A stretch of DNA of 64,000 nt from Loigolactobacillus iwatensis (GCF_003950295.1 NZ_RHNP01000004.1:88807-152806); one strand, 5' to 3'. Counted from the stretch's first letter, positions 54,527 to 63,771 are shown. The notes: a model not told the origin generated them from the sequence alone. Program-made: numbers and translations.

Positions 54527-55135
54527 ATGACAATCGTTGGTGTAATAGCAACAAAAAAACAAATTGTGGTTGGTTCTGATTCACGCTTGACAACAATTAA
54601 TAACCATAGCCGTTTGATAACCACCGATCACGCTCAAAAACTTTTTTGGCTTGCGAATCCAGGTTGTATTATTGCCACTGCAGGAAAGTTTAGTTTGCAG
54701 CTTAATCACCACTGGGCACGGTTGAATGAACTAATTGTTTTATTTAAACAGCAAATATCAACTCGGGCGACGTTTAATGAAGTAGTGCAGGCTTTTCAAG
54801 AACTTATACATCAGTATAAATTAGATGAAAATGATTTTATTTTAGCGGGTTTAGTTGATGACCAGCCACAATTAATCCATCTAATTAATGGTCGTTTAAA
54901 AATACTGGCTTTAGGCACTGAGCAATTGCCTAAGTCCTATTTTTTTGGCCAACCAGAATTGGTTACAGCCTTAACTACCGCGACTAAGCAGCAACTGATT
55001 AAAGCGGAATCGATCGAACCAACTGTTAAAATAAAAATTCTATTGAGTGATACGGTTAAGAAGGCCCAGAGTGAAGTTCAGGTTGCAACTGTTGGTGGTC
55101 CAATTCAGCTATTAGAATTAAAAAAATCTCAGTAG
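54527..55135 (+). CDS. Proteasome-fold (Ntn-hydrolase) protein candidate
   Basis: This 202-residue protein opens MTIVGVIATKKQIVVGSDSR, the layout of HslV and proteasome beta subunits. After loss of Met1 the first residue is Thr1, and GSD places an aspartate at 17, as in HslV. A lysine follows in DHAQKLF at about 37, matching catalytic Lys33 after a short loop insertion. A later TAGKFS and a central helical pair also suit the fold. No ATPase gene (hslU) is adjacent. Assignment to the superfamily is by motif reading only; the family is otherwise unnamed to me. GAGGTG precedes the ATG. Confidence 0.65.
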   Translation: MTIVGVIATKKQIVVGSDSRLTTINNHSRLITTDHAQKLFWLANPGCIIATAGKFSLQLNHHWARLNELIVLFKQQISTRATFNEVVQAFQELIHQYKLDENDFILAGLVDDQPQLIHLINGRLKILALGTEQLPKSYFFGQPELVTALTTATKQQLIKAESIEPTVKIKILLSDTVKKAQSEVQVATVGGPIQLLELKKSQ

Positions 55136-55281
55136 GACAGATTGTTGATGAATTTGCGCCACTGAGACGAAAGGGCTGGCCGCTTACTATTTCCGATTGT
55201 TACTCTAGAACGTGCGCCAAAAAAATTTGGATTGGCCTACCGTTATGTAGTGAACTCAAAATCAACTTTTGTCCCACTTCC
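55136..55281. repeat. Intergenic palindromic repeat, copy C
   Basis: On the minus strand this carries the core TTGGCGCACGTTCTAG followed by TCGGAAATAG (within 55188-55226), then AAGCGGCC as in copy B. The ends (AGGACAGATTGTTGAT and ATCAACTTTTGTCCCA) are imperfect inverted repeats. It occupies the first half of the 338-bp gap before the next gene; a perfect 16-bp A/T palindrome lies at 55284-55299. Confidence 0.72.
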
Positions 55282-55397
55282 GTAAATAAAAATTTTTATT
55301 CAGAGTTTAATTTGATTAGGGCTGTTAGGGTTTGGAAAAAGTTTCAAATGAGCTGCTAAGCACACTAGCAGGGTTAGTCGACATAATTGTTGGATAG

Positions 55398-55426
55398 TTT
55401 ACTTTTTGTGAATTTTTTGTTAAACT
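55398..55426 (+). promoter_or_regulatory. Promoter of the 62-residue gene
   Basis: TTTACT, a 17-bp spacer ending TGT, and TAAACT (extended -10 form). Confidence 0.55.
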
Positions 55427-55473
55427 ATTTCTTTGTTTGGATTGCACTGAGATTGAAATAGGGGGAATATGTT

Positions 55474-55662
55474 GTGAATCACTGGATTTTTGTGGTTTAT
55501 TTTGCTGATTATACAGCTGACGAATCAAGCTTTGAAATATTGCGTGCTTTTACAACAGAAAAGCGGGCTAAGGAGTTTGTAACGATGCTAACGGCTGCAC
55601 CATTTGAGCGGCACTCCCTGAACTCCGGTGCTTACCACTATAAAAAGGTTACTTTAATATAA
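55474..55662 (+). CDS. Hypothetical small protein
   Basis: This 62-residue protein starts at GTG behind AGGGGGAAT. It contains FVVYFADYTADESSFEILRAFTTEKRAKEFVTM, a beta-beta-alpha-like pattern without membrane segment or known motif. Promoter at 55398 and a convergent terminator downstream support expression. No family recognised. Confidence 0.6.
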   Translation: MNHWIFVVYFADYTADESSFEILRAFTTEKRAKEFVTMLTAAPFERHSLNSGAYHYKKVTLI

Positions 55663-55736
55663 AATAGATTTACGCAGTTGGATCCGCACCATTTTTAACC
55701 AGGCGAACAACAGGTTAAAGGTGACGCGGATAAATA

Positions 55737-55777
55737 AAAAGATTGACGCCAAACTAAAGAGTTTGTTGTCAATCTTA
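55737..55777. terminator. Convergent terminator of lexA
   Basis: AAGATTGAC/GTCAATCTT stem around an inner AAACT/AGTTT pair, with T-rich DNA on the minus strand after it. Confidence 0.8.
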
Positions 55778-55784
55778 AAGTTAG

Positions 55785-56405
55785 TTAAATATGACTTCTG
55801 TACAGGCCCACAACTTTACCCAGAATAGTAACATTTTGTAAAATGATTGGGACAAACGTGTCGTTTTCTGGCTGAAGGCGAATGTGATCGGATTCTTTAA
55901 AGAATCGTTTACAAGTTGCTTCATTTTCTGCGGTCATTGCAATAACGATCTCGCCGTTATCAGCATTGGCTTGTTTGCGAACAATGACGTTATCCCCATC
56001 AAGAATTCCGGCATTAATCATGCTTTCGCCGCGAATGGTCAACATGAATAAGTCGCGGTCATCGTCATCCATATCTGGTGGAATTGGGAAAAAGTCAGTT
56101 GCTTCTTCAACGGCTAAGATAGGTTCACCAGCAGTTACAGTTCCTAAAACAGGAATTTTTGCCGGTGTAATCCCTAATGCGGCCAAGCCGTCAGGTGTGA
56201 GCTCAATTGCCCGCGGTTTTGTTGGATCCTTTTGTAAGTAGCCTTTTTTCTCTAAACGAGCTAGGTGTCCGTGCACCGTAGACGTTGAAGAAAGAGAGAC
56301 GGCCGCTCCAATTTCGCGAACGGTGGGCGGATAGCCTTTTTCATTGACTCGTTCGTGAATGAAACGGAGCACCTCTAATTGCTTTGTTTCATGGGCTTTT
56401 ATCAT
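55785..56405 (-). CDS. lexA: SOS repressor LexA
   Basis: The start is ATG 56403-56405 ([13 protein letters not shown]), 8 bases after GAGG; the GTG three codons upstream is part of that site. The 206-residue protein has an N-terminal winged helix ([23 protein letters not shown]), the self-cleavage site Ala92-Gly93 (TVTAGEP), and the catalytic dyad Ser128 (GESM) and Lys166. It represses DNA-damage genes until RecA stimulates cleavage. A LexA box overlaps its own -35. Confidence 0.95.
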   Translation of the reverse strand: MIKAHETKQLEVLRFIHERVNEKGYPPTVREIGAAVSLSSTSTVHGHLARLEKKGYLQKDPTKPRAIELTPDGLAALGITPAKIPVLGTVTAGEPILAVEEATDFFPIPPDMDDDDRDLFMLTIRGESMINAGILDGDNVIVRKQANADNGEIVIAMTAENEATCKRFFKESDHIRLQPENDTFVPIILQNVTILGKVVGLYRSHI

Positions 56406-56435
56406 GATTGACACCTCAATCTATTTAATATGTTT

Positions 56436-56464
56436 AGTTTAGCATAGAAAAATGGGCTTTTCAA
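56436..56464 (-). promoter_or_regulatory. Promoter of lexA
   Basis: On the minus strand TTGAAA, a 17-bp spacer ending TGC, and TAAACT. Confidence 0.65.
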
Positions 56465-56475
56465 ACAAATGTTCG
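56462..56475. promoter_or_regulatory. LexA (SOS) operator
   Basis: CAAACAAATGTTCG differs by one base from the Gram-positive SOS box CGAACnnnnGTTCG. It overlaps the lexA -35 and lies 12 bp upstream of the divergent ynzC promoter, so it can control both. Confidence 0.8.
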
Positions 56476-56486
56476 CGTTTAAATGG

Positions 56487-56514
56487 TTGATTATCCGCAT
56501 TTTTTTGTTAAAAT
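56487..56514 (+). promoter_or_regulatory. Promoter of the DUF896 gene
   Basis: TTGATT, a 16-bp spacer ending TGT, and TAAAAT. Confidence 0.6.
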
Positions 56515-56542
56515 AGTCTACAAAATGAGGGAGTCGATTAAA

Positions 56543-56782
56543 ATGGCAATTACTAAACGACTAAAACGAATTAACGAGCTGGCTGCAAAGGCGAAAAAGT
56601 CCGAACTAACAGCAGATGAAAAGCAAGAGCAACAGCAATTACGTAAGGAATACATTGCTAGTTTTAGAGAAAATTTACGTCAACAAATTGAAACAACGCA
56701 ACTCTTTGATAAAAAAGGTAAGGAAATCACACCAGATAAGGTTCAACGAATTCAACGGGAAAAAGGTTGGCGAAAAGACTAA
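56543..56782 (+). CDS. ynzC: DUF896 family protein (YnzC-like)
   Basis: The 79-residue protein starts at ATG 56543 (MAITKRLKRINELAAKAK); the frame is open upstream but runs into the promoter. ADEKQEQQQLRKEYI and the FDKKGKEITPDKV segment identify UPF0291/DUF896. In Bacillus ynzC lies next to lexA in an SOS-controlled operon. Here it is divergent from lexA across a shared LexA box. A yneA division inhibitor is not present between them. Confidence 0.85.
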   Translation: MAITKRLKRINELAAKAKKSELTADEKQEQQQLRKEYIASFRENLRQQIETTQLFDKKGKEITPDKVQRIQREKGWRKD

Positions 56783-56863
56783 AAAGCCAAAAGCAGCCTT
56801 TTCTTTTAGCCGTGAGTTGTGTAGAATTATGTGTGAGTTTAACTATGAAGGGAGAAACACGAC

Positions 56864-57094
56864 GTGGGAATGTTAATTTTGGTCTTTGTTATTGGGGCGG
56901 CACTTGGTGTTATTGGTGGCTTCTTTGGAGCCCGGCAGTATATGAAACGCTATTTAGCTGACAATCCACCCATTTCAGAGGATATGATGCGCCAAATGAT
57001 GATGCAGATGGGTCAAAAACCATCAGAGAAAAAACTAAATCAAATGATGTCTTCAATGAAAGCTCAATCAAAAAAAGCAGCTAAGTCAAAATAA
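56864..57094 (+). CDS. yneF: YneF family protein (UPF0154)
   Basis: The 76-residue protein starts at GTG 56864 behind GAAGGGAG. One N-terminal membrane helix (about 3-24) is followed by [27 protein letters not shown], the UPF0154 signature, and a Lys/Ser-rich tail. Function unknown. Confidence 0.87.
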   Translation: MGMLILVFVIGAALGVIGGFFGARQYMKRYLADNPPISEDMMRQMMMQMGQKPSEKKLNQMMSSMKAQSKKAAKSK

Positions 57095-57249
57095 TAACCG
57101 TTAATTTATTTCGGGAGTTGCTTTTAAATTGTTTTTGTAAGTACTCGATAATGAATTAAATTAAAAGGGTTTAGGAAAGTTAAATCTGAGCCACCTTTAA
57201 GTAAAAAATTTGATCGGTCTTGCAATCATTGAATTGTAATTAATATCAA

Positions 57250-57286
57250 TAAAAAAAAGAACTGACCATCGTCAGTTCTTTTTTTG
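57250..57286. terminator. Convergent terminator
   Basis: AAAAAAGAACTGAC/GTCAGTTCTTTTTT stem with a short loop, serving yneF and the acyltransferase gene. Confidence 0.92.
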
Positions 57287-57898
57287 TGTTGGATTATATT
57301 CGAAATTCGGGTTAATTTCTTGATCTAATTGGTTAAATGCAGTTTGCATTTGGTCATCGATTTTTGCTATGCCAGCCTTATCCGTTTTTGTTTTCTTGCT
57401 CACGTAGATTGGTTCGCCAAAACGAACCGTAATCCGTTTCCGGCTAAATAACTGCTTGAACGAAAGTGGTCCTTGATAAACGGTGGGGACGAGGGGCACA
57501 TCACTCATTTTAGCGATGATTAGTGCACCACCTTTGAGTTCCTTAGAGTGCCGCGTGCCGGAAGGAAACATAATTAAAGATAATTTTCCTTGACGCAAGA
57601 TTTTAACGGGGCGCTTAATTGCTGATGGACCTGGATGTGCTCGGTTAACTGGAAAGGCATTTGCGTGAACCAAAATAAAACGAATAATTGGATTTTTAAA
57701 TAATTCTTCTTTAGCCATAAATGAAAATTTCATTGGACTGGCGGCCAAGGCAAAATAAATGGGATCAAACCAAGTACGGTGGGGCCCAACTAAGATATAA
57801 GCACCTTTCGGCAATTGTTCTTTATTTTCGTAATGTGCATTGCCGTTAATTAAGAAAACTAGTATACGCACTACTATACGTGCAAATGAATAAAACAT
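57272..57898 (-). CDS. 1-acyl-sn-glycerol-3-phosphate acyltransferase (PlsC family)
   Basis: The start is ATG 57896-57898 (MFYSFARIVV) because GGAAGGG lies 9 bases upstream and a promoter lies at 57933; a 37-codon longer frame would begin upstream of that promoter. The 208-residue protein has the acyltransferase H-x4-D motif PHRTWFD, the FPSGTRH block corresponding to the EGTR motif and a VPLVPTVYQG segment. It probably transfers acyl chains to lysophosphatidate. Its end overlaps the terminator. Confidence 0.85.
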   Translation of the reverse strand: MFYSFARIVVRILVFLINGNAHYENKEQLPKGAYILVGPHRTWFDPIYFALAASPMKFSFMAKEELFKNPIIRFILVHANAFPVNRAHPGPSAIKRPVKILRQGKLSLIMFPSGTRHSKELKGGALIIAKMSDVPLVPTVYQGPLSFKQLFSRKRITVRFGEPIYVSKKTKTDKAGIAKIDDQMQTAFNQLDQEINPNFEYNPTQKKN

Positions 57899-57932
57899 AA
57901 CAGCATTCCCTTCCGGAATTAATTCAGACATC

Positions 57933-57960
57933 ATTATACCAGATTTTCTTCTGTTGTGAA
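57933..57960 (-). promoter_or_regulatory. Promoter of the PlsC-like gene
   Basis: On the minus strand TTCACA, a 16-bp spacer ending TGG, and a perfect TATAAT. Confidence 0.7.
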
Positions 57961-58029
57961 TGTCACTTTTGTTTGTTTCAATTAAATAATTGCCGTATAA
58001 TTTTGACATTAATAGGTGGAGGAATCGAC

Positions 58030-58779
58030 ATGCTTGAACCTGGAGAACGAATTGATCAACTTTATAGTCAAAATATTAAAATCATCCAAAGCTCAGATGT
58101 CTTTTCGTTTTCATTGGATGCAGTCCTATTAGCTGATTTTGCAATTTTGCACCAGCATAGTCAAATCGTTGACTTATGTGCAGGTAATGGTGCGGTGGGC
58201 CTTTTTTTAACGCAGAAAACGGCGGGATCAATTAGTGCAATTGAATTACAACCACGCCTTGCCGACATGGCACGCCGCTCGGTTCGTTTAAATCATTTAG
58301 AACGACAGGTTAACGTTTTTGAGCGAGATTTAGCGACAACTTTTGAAGTGATTCCTAAAGATAGTGTTGATGTCGTCACTTGTAACCCGCCGTACTTCTC
58401 TCATTTACCAACTAGTAAAAAGAACCCCAATCCGTATTTAGCGATTGCCCGGCATGAATTAAAAACCAACTTAGACAGCATCTTAACGATCACTAGTGGG
58501 TTACTTAAGATGAACGGTAAGGCCTATTTTGTCTACCGGCCCGAACGATTTGTTGAATTAGTGACTAAAGCCCAGCAGCACCGATTAATTGCTAAGCGAA
58601 TCCGTTTGGTACATCCCATGATCCAACGAGAAGCGAATATGGTGTTAGTCGAATTTATTAAAGATGGTAAATTAGGTGGTCAGCGCTTCTTACCACCGCT
58701 AGTCGTTTACGATAAGGATGGAAATTATTCACCCGAAGTTCACAAATTATTATATGGGGAGACGGTAACGGGTGACTAA
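58030..58779 (+). CDS. tRNA1(Val) (adenine(37)-N6)-methyltransferase-like protein
   Basis: The 249-residue protein starts at ATG 58030 behind GGTGGAGG. It has an AdoMet Rossmann core ([14 protein letters not shown]) and the N6-adenine catalytic motif NPPY (VVTCNPPYF), plus [15 protein letters not shown] as in TrmN6/YabB. Homologues methylate A37 of tRNA-Val. The next gene overlaps its end by 8 bp, the same pair as yabB-yazA in Bacillus. Confidence 0.88.
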   Translation: MLEPGERIDQLYSQNIKIIQSSDVFSFSLDAVLLADFAILHQHSQIVDLCAGNGAVGLFLTQKTAGSISAIELQPRLADMARRSVRLNHLERQVNVFERDLATTFEVIPKDSVDVVTCNPPYFSHLPTSKKNPNPYLAIARHELKTNLDSILTITSGLLKMNGKAYFVYRPERFVELVTKAQQHRLIAKRIRLVHPMIQREANMVLVEFIKDGKLGGQRFLPPLVVYDKDGNYSPEVHKLLYGETVTGD

Positions 58780-59038
58780 GTTTTATTTTTACGTCTTACT
58801 TTGTGCAGACAACACGCTTTATGGTGGTTTTTCAACGGATGTTACAAAACGAGTAGCAACGCATAATTCTGGTAAGGGAGCAAAATATACGCGTCTAAAA
58901 AAGCGCCGCCCAGTAAAATTAATTTATCAACAGGAATTCTTAACTAAATCGGCCGCCTTGAAGGCAGAATACGCTTTTAAACACCAATTGCGTTCAAAAA
59001 AGCTTCTTTTTTTACTGGTTAAAGGAGCTATCTTCTGA
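58772..59038 (+). CDS. GIY-YIG domain protein (UPF0213, YazA-like)
   Basis: This 88-residue single-domain protein has [37 protein letters not shown], the GIY-YIG core in its YVL...YGG form. The GTG start overlaps the methyltransferase gene by 8 bp. Function of the stand-alone proteins is poorly known; a nuclease role is inferred from the fold. Confidence 0.87.
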   Translation: MTKFYFYVLLCADNTLYGGFSTDVTKRVATHNSGKGAKYTRLKKRRPVKLIYQQEFLTKSAALKAEYAFKHQLRSKKLLFLLVKGAIF

Positions 59039-59056
59039 AAAAAATTGAATTGGCCC

Positions 59057-59085
59057 TTTACCAAAATTAAACTGGTGCTTATAAT
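59057..59085 (+). promoter_or_regulatory. Promoter of ldhD
   Basis: TTTACC, a 17-bp spacer and a perfect TATAAT. Confidence 0.72.
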
Positions 59086-59118
59086 GTTAATGTTAGAGAA
59101 GGGAGAATTACTATTATT

Positions 59119-60111
59119 ATGAAATATATTGTTTATGGTGTTCGTAAGGACGAAGAAGGCTATGCCAATGCTTGGTCAAAAGAACATAATGCAGAAGTAA
59201 AACTTGTTTCTGAGTTGTTAGACAAAAATACGGTTAAGCAGGCTAAGGGCTATGATGCCATTGTCGCTTACCAACAATTGCCTTATGATGAAGAAATCTT
59301 TCCAGCAATGAAGGAATTTGGTATTAAAGACCTATCAATCCGTAACGTCGGTGTTGATAACATTCCTACAGATGTTGCTAAGGCTAATGGCGTTCGAGTA
59401 ACCAATGTACCAAGTTATTCACCAAGTGCTATTGCTGAACTTGCAATCACAGGTTTAATGCAATTACTTCGTCGGACACCAGAATTCAACGAAAAAACTG
59501 CAAAAGGTGATTTCCGTTGGGAACCAGATATTGCTAAAGAATTACACACAATGACCGTTGGTGTTGTTGGTACTGGACGTATTGGCCAGGCCGGAATCAA
59601 CATCTATAAAGGTTTTGGTGCTAAAGTCATCGGCTATGATGTTTACCATAATCCAGCCCTTGAAGCAACTGGTATGTACGTTGACACAATGGACGAATTA
59701 TTGGCCCAATCTGATGTCATTACATTACATGCTCCAGCTACAAAAGAAAATTATCATATGATTAACAAAGACTCCATTGCTAAAATGAAGGACGGCGTTT
59801 ATATCATTAACACTGCCCGTGGCGACTTGTTGGATGCTAACGACTTACTTGCTGGTTATAAATCAGGCAAGGTTGCTGGTGCCGTACTTGACGTTTACGA
59901 AAACGAAGTTGGTATCTTCAACAACGACTTTACTGGCAAAGAAGTACCAGATGCAACTTTACGTGACTTATTGGCACAACGTGATATCTTAGTTACACCT
60001 CACGTTGCTTTCTATACAGAAACTGCCGTTAAGAACATGGTTGATGTTGCCTTAGATTCAGCAACAGAAATGGTCGAAAAGGGTGAAAGTAAGAACGAAG
60101 TTAAGTTCTAA
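59119..60111 (+). CDS. ldhD: D-lactate dehydrogenase
   Basis: This 330-residue D-2-hydroxyacid dehydrogenase has the NAD loop VGTGRIGQAG, the catalytic Arg in NTARGDLLD, Glu in DVYENEVG and His in VTPHVAFYT. It reduces pyruvate to D-lactate, regenerating NAD+ in fermentation. GAAGGGAG precedes the ATG. It is monocistronic, with codon bias of a highly expressed gene. Confidence 0.94.
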   Translation: MKYIVYGVRKDEEGYANAWSKEHNAEVKLVSELLDKNTVKQAKGYDAIVAYQQLPYDEEIFPAMKEFGIKDLSIRNVGVDNIPTDVAKANGVRVTNVPSYSPSAIAELAITGLMQLLRRTPEFNEKTAKGDFRWEPDIAKELHTMTVGVVGTGRIGQAGINIYKGFGAKVIGYDVYHNPALEATGMYVDTMDELLAQSDVITLHAPATKENYHMINKDSIAKMKDGVYIINTARGDLLDANDLLAGYKSGKVAGAVLDVYENEVGIFNNDFTGKEVPDATLRDLLAQRDILVTPHVAFYTETAVKNMVDVALDSATEMVEKGESKNEVKF

Positions 60112-60129
60112 ACTTGCTTTATTGGCTAG

Positions 60130-60164
60130 GGCTCACGAGGATAGTATCCTTGTGGGCTTTTTTT
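60130..60164 (+). terminator. Intrinsic terminator of ldhD
   Basis: GCTCACGAGGATA/TATCCTTGTGGGC stem with wobble pairs, followed by T7. Confidence 0.88.
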
Positions 60165-60203
60165 GTTGGCTGACCGGCAAAATATCACAGTTAATAAAAA
60201 TAG

Positions 60204-60232
60204 TTGCGGACTGGTTTGTTTTGGGGTATGAT
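60204..60232 (+). promoter_or_regulatory. Promoter of rpsB
   Basis: TTGCGG, a 17-bp spacer and TATGAT; the leader of about 110 bases contains a weak CACC/GGTG hairpin (60261-60288). Confidence 0.6.
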
Positions 60233-60349
60233 ATTAACCGGTGTTAAATAACATCAATTCACACCTTGCGTGATAATAAGCGTGGTGCTTTTTTCAAAGT
60301 TCACTTATTACTTGATCGCTGGGGAGGAAAAACCAAGGAGGAATTTATC

Positions 60350-61171
60350 ATGGCAGTAATTACAATGAAACAATTGCTTGAAGCTGGGGTTCATTTTGGT
60401 CACCAAACACGTCGGTGGAATCCAAAAATGAAACCATACATTTTTACAGAACGGAATGGCATCTACATTATTGACTTACAAAAGACTGTTAAGTTAGTTG
60501 ATAATGCCTATGACTTCATGAAGAACACTGCTGCTGACGGTGGCGTCATTCTTTTTGTTGGTACTAAAAAGCAAGCACAAGACTCTATTCAAGAAGAAGC
60601 AACTCGTGCGGGCCAATATTACGTTAACCATCGTTGGTTAGGTGGTACTTTAACTAACTGGCAGACAATTCAAAAACGAATTGCGCATTTAAAAGAAATC
60701 AAACAAATGGGTGAAGATGGTACCTTTGATAAGTTACCTAAGAAAGAAGTTTCTCAATTAAACAAGCAACGTGAGAAGCTTGAAAAGTTCTTAGGCGGGA
60801 TTGAAGATATGCCACGGATTCCCGATGTTTTATTCATCGTTGACCCACGCAAAGAAAAGATTGCTGTTCAAGAAGCTCATAAATTGAACATTCCGATCGT
60901 TGCAATGGTTGATACTAATACTGATCCAGATGATATCGACGTTATTATTCCATCCAACGATGACGCAATCCGGGCTGTCCGTTTAATCACTTCTAAGATG
61001 GCTGACGCAATTGTTGAAGGCCGTCAAGGTGAAGAACAAGAAGTCAATGAAAAGACTTTTGCTGCTGAAGATAAGAAGGAAGATAGCGCTGCTGCGGATT
61101 CAGAAACACCAAGCAACGAAAGCTTAGCTGATCTACAAAAAGCAGTTGAAGGTAAAAATCGTAATAATTAA
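60350..61171 (+). CDS. rpsB: 30S ribosomal protein S2
   Basis: The 273-residue protein starts at ATG 60350 behind AAGGAGG; open codons upstream lack a site. It begins [27 protein letters not shown], the S2 signature, and ends in an acidic tail ([15 protein letters not shown]) longer than in Bacillus. It is the first gene of the rpsB-tsf-pyrH-frr cluster. Confidence 0.97.
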   Translation: MAVITMKQLLEAGVHFGHQTRRWNPKMKPYIFTERNGIYIIDLQKTVKLVDNAYDFMKNTAADGGVILFVGTKKQAQDSIQEEATRAGQYYVNHRWLGGTLTNWQTIQKRIAHLKEIKQMGEDGTFDKLPKKEVSQLNKQREKLEKFLGGIEDMPRIPDVLFIVDPRKEKIAVQEAHKLNIPIVAMVDTNTDPDDIDVIIPSNDDAIRAVRLITSKMADAIVEGRQGEEQEVNEKTFAAEDKKEDSAAADSETPSNESLADLQKAVEGKNRNN

Positions 61172-61360
61172 GCGTGTTTTGAAACGCGATTTTGTTAAAG
61201 GTTATAACAAAATAAGTTCAAATGTGTCTAAAAGGCACCTTTCTGGACTTAACAACGATTGATAAGTAGGTGTATTACGTGAATTATTTACTAATCGCGG
61301 TTGTTATTCAGAATTCGGACGCTTTTTAGAAGCTCTTTCAATTTAAACTAAACATTTTTT

Positions 61361-61420
61361 GAGGCTGTCTTAAAGGTAGGCACAGTAATGCAAGCCTTAT
61401 ATCTAAGGCAGTCTCTTTTT
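61361..61420 (+). terminator. Terminator/attenuator between rpsB and tsf
   Basis: A 12-bp stem with wobble pairs (61361-61372 / 61404-61415) followed by T5 lies only 9 bases before the tsf ribosome binding site. A perfect ATTTTGTTA/TAACAAAAT hairpin lies earlier in the 272-bp gap. Confidence 0.75.
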
Positions 61421-61443
61421 AAATTAAATAAGGAGGTCGTATT

Positions 61444-62328
61444 ATGGCGACTAAAATTACTGCTGCACAAGTAAAGGAATTACGTGAAAAATCTGGCGCT
61501 GGCATGATGGCTGCTAAAAAGGCTTTAGTAGCATCAGACGGTGACATGAATAAAGCAATGGAAGCACTGCGCGAAAAAGGTGTTAAGACTGCTGAAAAGA
61601 AGAGTGGTCGGGTAGCTGCCGAAGGATTAGCTGATGTTTCAATCAAGGGCAACGTTGCGGCAATCGTTGAAGTTAACTCCGAAACGGATTTTGTTGCGAA
61701 CAACAAAGATTTCCAAAAATTAGTTCAAGATATTGCAGATGCAATGGCAGAAAATAAACCTACCGATCAAAAGGCTGCTGAGGCAACCAAGTTGGCCGAT
61801 GGAACAACGGTTGCTGCCGCTGTTATTAACGCAACAGCAACAATCGGTGAAAAAATTAGTTTCCGCCGCTTTACTGTTCTTGAAAAAACTGATAATGGTC
61901 ATTTTGGTTCTTACCGGCACATGGGCGGCCGAATTGCCGCTTTAACAGTTGTTGAAGGTGCTGATGACGCAACTGCTAAAGATGTTGCTATGCACGTTGC
62001 AGCTATCAATCCACAATATGTTTCCCGTGAACAAGTACCAGCTGACATTATGGCTAAAGAAAAGGCTAATCTTACTGAAGAAGCAAAAACTGAAGGTAAG
62101 CCAGAAAAAATTGTTGAAAAGATTGTTGAAGGTCGCTTAAACAAGTTTTTAGCTGAAATTAGTTTAGACGATCAAGAATTTGTTAAGGATTCTGACCAAA
62201 CCGTTGCTCACTACGTTGGTTCTAAAAACGGTAAAGTTAAACATTTTGTTCGTTATGAAGTTGGCGAAGGTATCGAAAAAGAAGAAAAAGACTTTGCTGC
62301 TGAAGTACAAAGCGAAATGAATCGTTAA
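61444..62328 (+). CDS. tsf: Elongation factor Ts
   Basis: This 294-residue protein begins [28 protein letters not shown], the EF-Ts UBA-like domain, with [13 protein letters not shown] and the dimerization/coiled region. It recharges EF-Tu with GTP. AAGGAGG precedes the ATG. Confidence 0.97.
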   Translation: MATKITAAQVKELREKSGAGMMAAKKALVASDGDMNKAMEALREKGVKTAEKKSGRVAAEGLADVSIKGNVAAIVEVNSETDFVANNKDFQKLVQDIADAMAENKPTDQKAAEATKLADGTTVAAAVINATATIGEKISFRRFTVLEKTDNGHFGSYRHMGGRIAALTVVEGADDATAKDVAMHVAAINPQYVSREQVPADIMAKEKANLTEEAKTEGKPEKIVEKIVEGRLNKFLAEISLDDQEFVKDSDQTVAHYVGSKNGKVKHFVRYEVGEGIEKEEKDFAAEVQSEMNR

Positions 62329-62343
62329 TTCATTTTAAGTAAG

Positions 62344-62373
62344 GGAACGCAGAATCCTGCGCTCCTTTTTTTT
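62344..62373 (+). terminator. Intrinsic terminator of tsf
   Basis: GGA-CGCAG/CTGCG-TCC stem with one mismatch, loop AATC, followed by T8. Confidence 0.88.
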
Positions 62374-62402
62374 GGATAACTTACTCGCTAGTTAGTCAGG
62401 TA

Positions 62403-62411
62403 TGCTAAAAT
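62403..62411 (+). promoter_or_regulatory. Extended -10 promoter of pyrH-frr
   Basis: TGCTAAAAT lies 34 bases before the pyrH ATG; no good -35. Confidence 0.55.
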
Positions 62412-62444
62412 GAAGAAGAAAACATTACGGAGGTTAGTCATAAG

Positions 62445-63170
62445 ATGGCAGATATTAAGTATAAACGTATCGTTTTAAAAATTAGTGGCGAAGCTTTGGC
62501 CGGTGAAAAGGGTTTCGGTATTAATCCGCCAGTTATTCAAGATGTGGCAAAAGAACTTAAAGAAGTTTATAAACTTGGTGTCCAAATTGCGATCGTCGTT
62601 GGCGGCGGTAATATTTGGCGCGGTCAAACTGGTGCCGAAATGGGAATGGAACGTGCTCAGGCCGATTATATGGGAATGCTTGCAACTGTCATGAATGCTT
62701 TAGCGTTACAAGATAATTTGGAACAACAAGGTGTCCCAACTCGAGTTCAGACCTCGATTGAAATGCGCCAAATTGCTGAACCTTATATTCGGCGGAAAGC
62801 AATTCGCCATTTAGAAAAGGATCGCGTTGTTATTTTTGCTGCTGGAACGGGTAATCCGTATTTCTCGACGGACACTACGGCTGCTTTACGGGCTGCTGAA
62901 ATTGATGCGGATGTCATTTTAATGGCTAAAAATAATGTTGATGGTGTTTATTCTGCTGATCCAAATAAGGATAAAAATGCGGTTAAGTACGAAGAACTAA
63001 CGCATTTAGATATTATTGATAAAGGCCTACAAGTAATGGATACAACGGCAAGCTCACTTTCAATGGACAATGATATTCCGCTGGTTGTTTTTAACCTGAA
63101 CGAGACTGGCAATATTAAGCGGGTAGTTGAAGGCGAACAAATTGGAACAACAATTAGGGGGAAAGAATAA
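62445..63170 (+). CDS. pyrH: Uridylate kinase
   Basis: This 241-residue amino-acid-kinase-fold enzyme has [24 protein letters not shown] and the [15 protein letters not shown] loop of bacterial UMP kinase. It phosphorylates UMP to UDP. Its stop codon shares a base with the frr start (TAATG), so the two are coupled. Confidence 0.96.
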   Translation: MADIKYKRIVLKISGEALAGEKGFGINPPVIQDVAKELKEVYKLGVQIAIVVGGGNIWRGQTGAEMGMERAQADYMGMLATVMNALALQDNLEQQGVPTRVQTSIEMRQIAEPYIRRKAIRHLEKDRVVIFAAGTGNPYFSTDTTAALRAAEIDADVILMAKNNVDGVYSADPNKDKNAVKYEELTHLDIIDKGLQVMDTTASSLSMDNDIPLVVFNLNETGNIKRVVEGEQIGTTIRGKE

Positions 63171-63730
63171 TGGCAAGTGATCCAGCTTTAGTAGAAGCAC
63201 AAAAAAAGATGAAGAACGCAGAAGAAGCACTACAGCGGGAGCTTGGAACAATTCGGGCAGGTCGTGCTAATGCAGGTATTTTAAGTCGAGTTATGGTTGA
63301 CTATTATGGGGTTCCAACACCACTTAATCAAGTTGCTACAATTACGATTCCAGAAGCCCGCGTATTGATGGTAACACCATACGATAAATCGAGTTTAAAG
63401 GATATTGAACATGCTATTTTGGTTTCTGATTTAGGTATTTCACCAGCTAATGATGGGACAGCCATTCGTTTAGTTATTCCGCAGCTTACGCAAGATCGAC
63501 GTGCAGAATTGGCTAAAGATGTTAAGAAACAGGCTGAAAATTCAAAAATTGTAGTCCGCAATGCCCGTCGTGATGCAATGGAGGACTTACGTAAACGTGA
63601 AAAGGCTAATGAGTTAACTGAAGATGACTTACATGGTTTAGAAGATCAGGCGCAGAAGCTAACTAATGAATCAACCAAACGAGTTGATCAGATCGCTGCT
63701 GACAAAGAAAAAGAAATCATAAGTGATTAA
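63170..63730 (+). CDS. frr: Ribosome recycling factor
   Basis: This 186-residue protein has the RRF signature: [35 protein letters not shown], then [12 protein letters not shown] and an acidic C-terminal helix. With EF-G it splits post-termination ribosomes. An ISL3-family element begins 7 bp after its stop. Confidence 0.96.
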   Translation: MASDPALVEAQKKMKNAEEALQRELGTIRAGRANAGILSRVMVDYYGVPTPLNQVATITIPEARVLMVTPYDKSSLKDIEHAILVSDLGISPANDGTAIRLVIPQLTQDRRAELAKDVKKQAENSKIVVRNARRDAMEDLRKREKANELTEDDLHGLEDQAQKLTNESTKRVDQIAADKEKEIISD

Positions 63731-63771
63731 TTTATTTGGCTCTCTGTCAAATCCTGTTGATAGCCAATTTT

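Noticed and set aside
56616..56961. Overlapping plus-strand frames around ynzC and yneF
   Set aside because: They are alternative frames of two recognised families and have no ribosome binding sites.
57899..58009. Longer N-terminus for the PlsC-like gene
   Set aside because: It crosses a consensus promoter and would lack a ribosome binding site; it also overlaps the divergent methyltransferase region.
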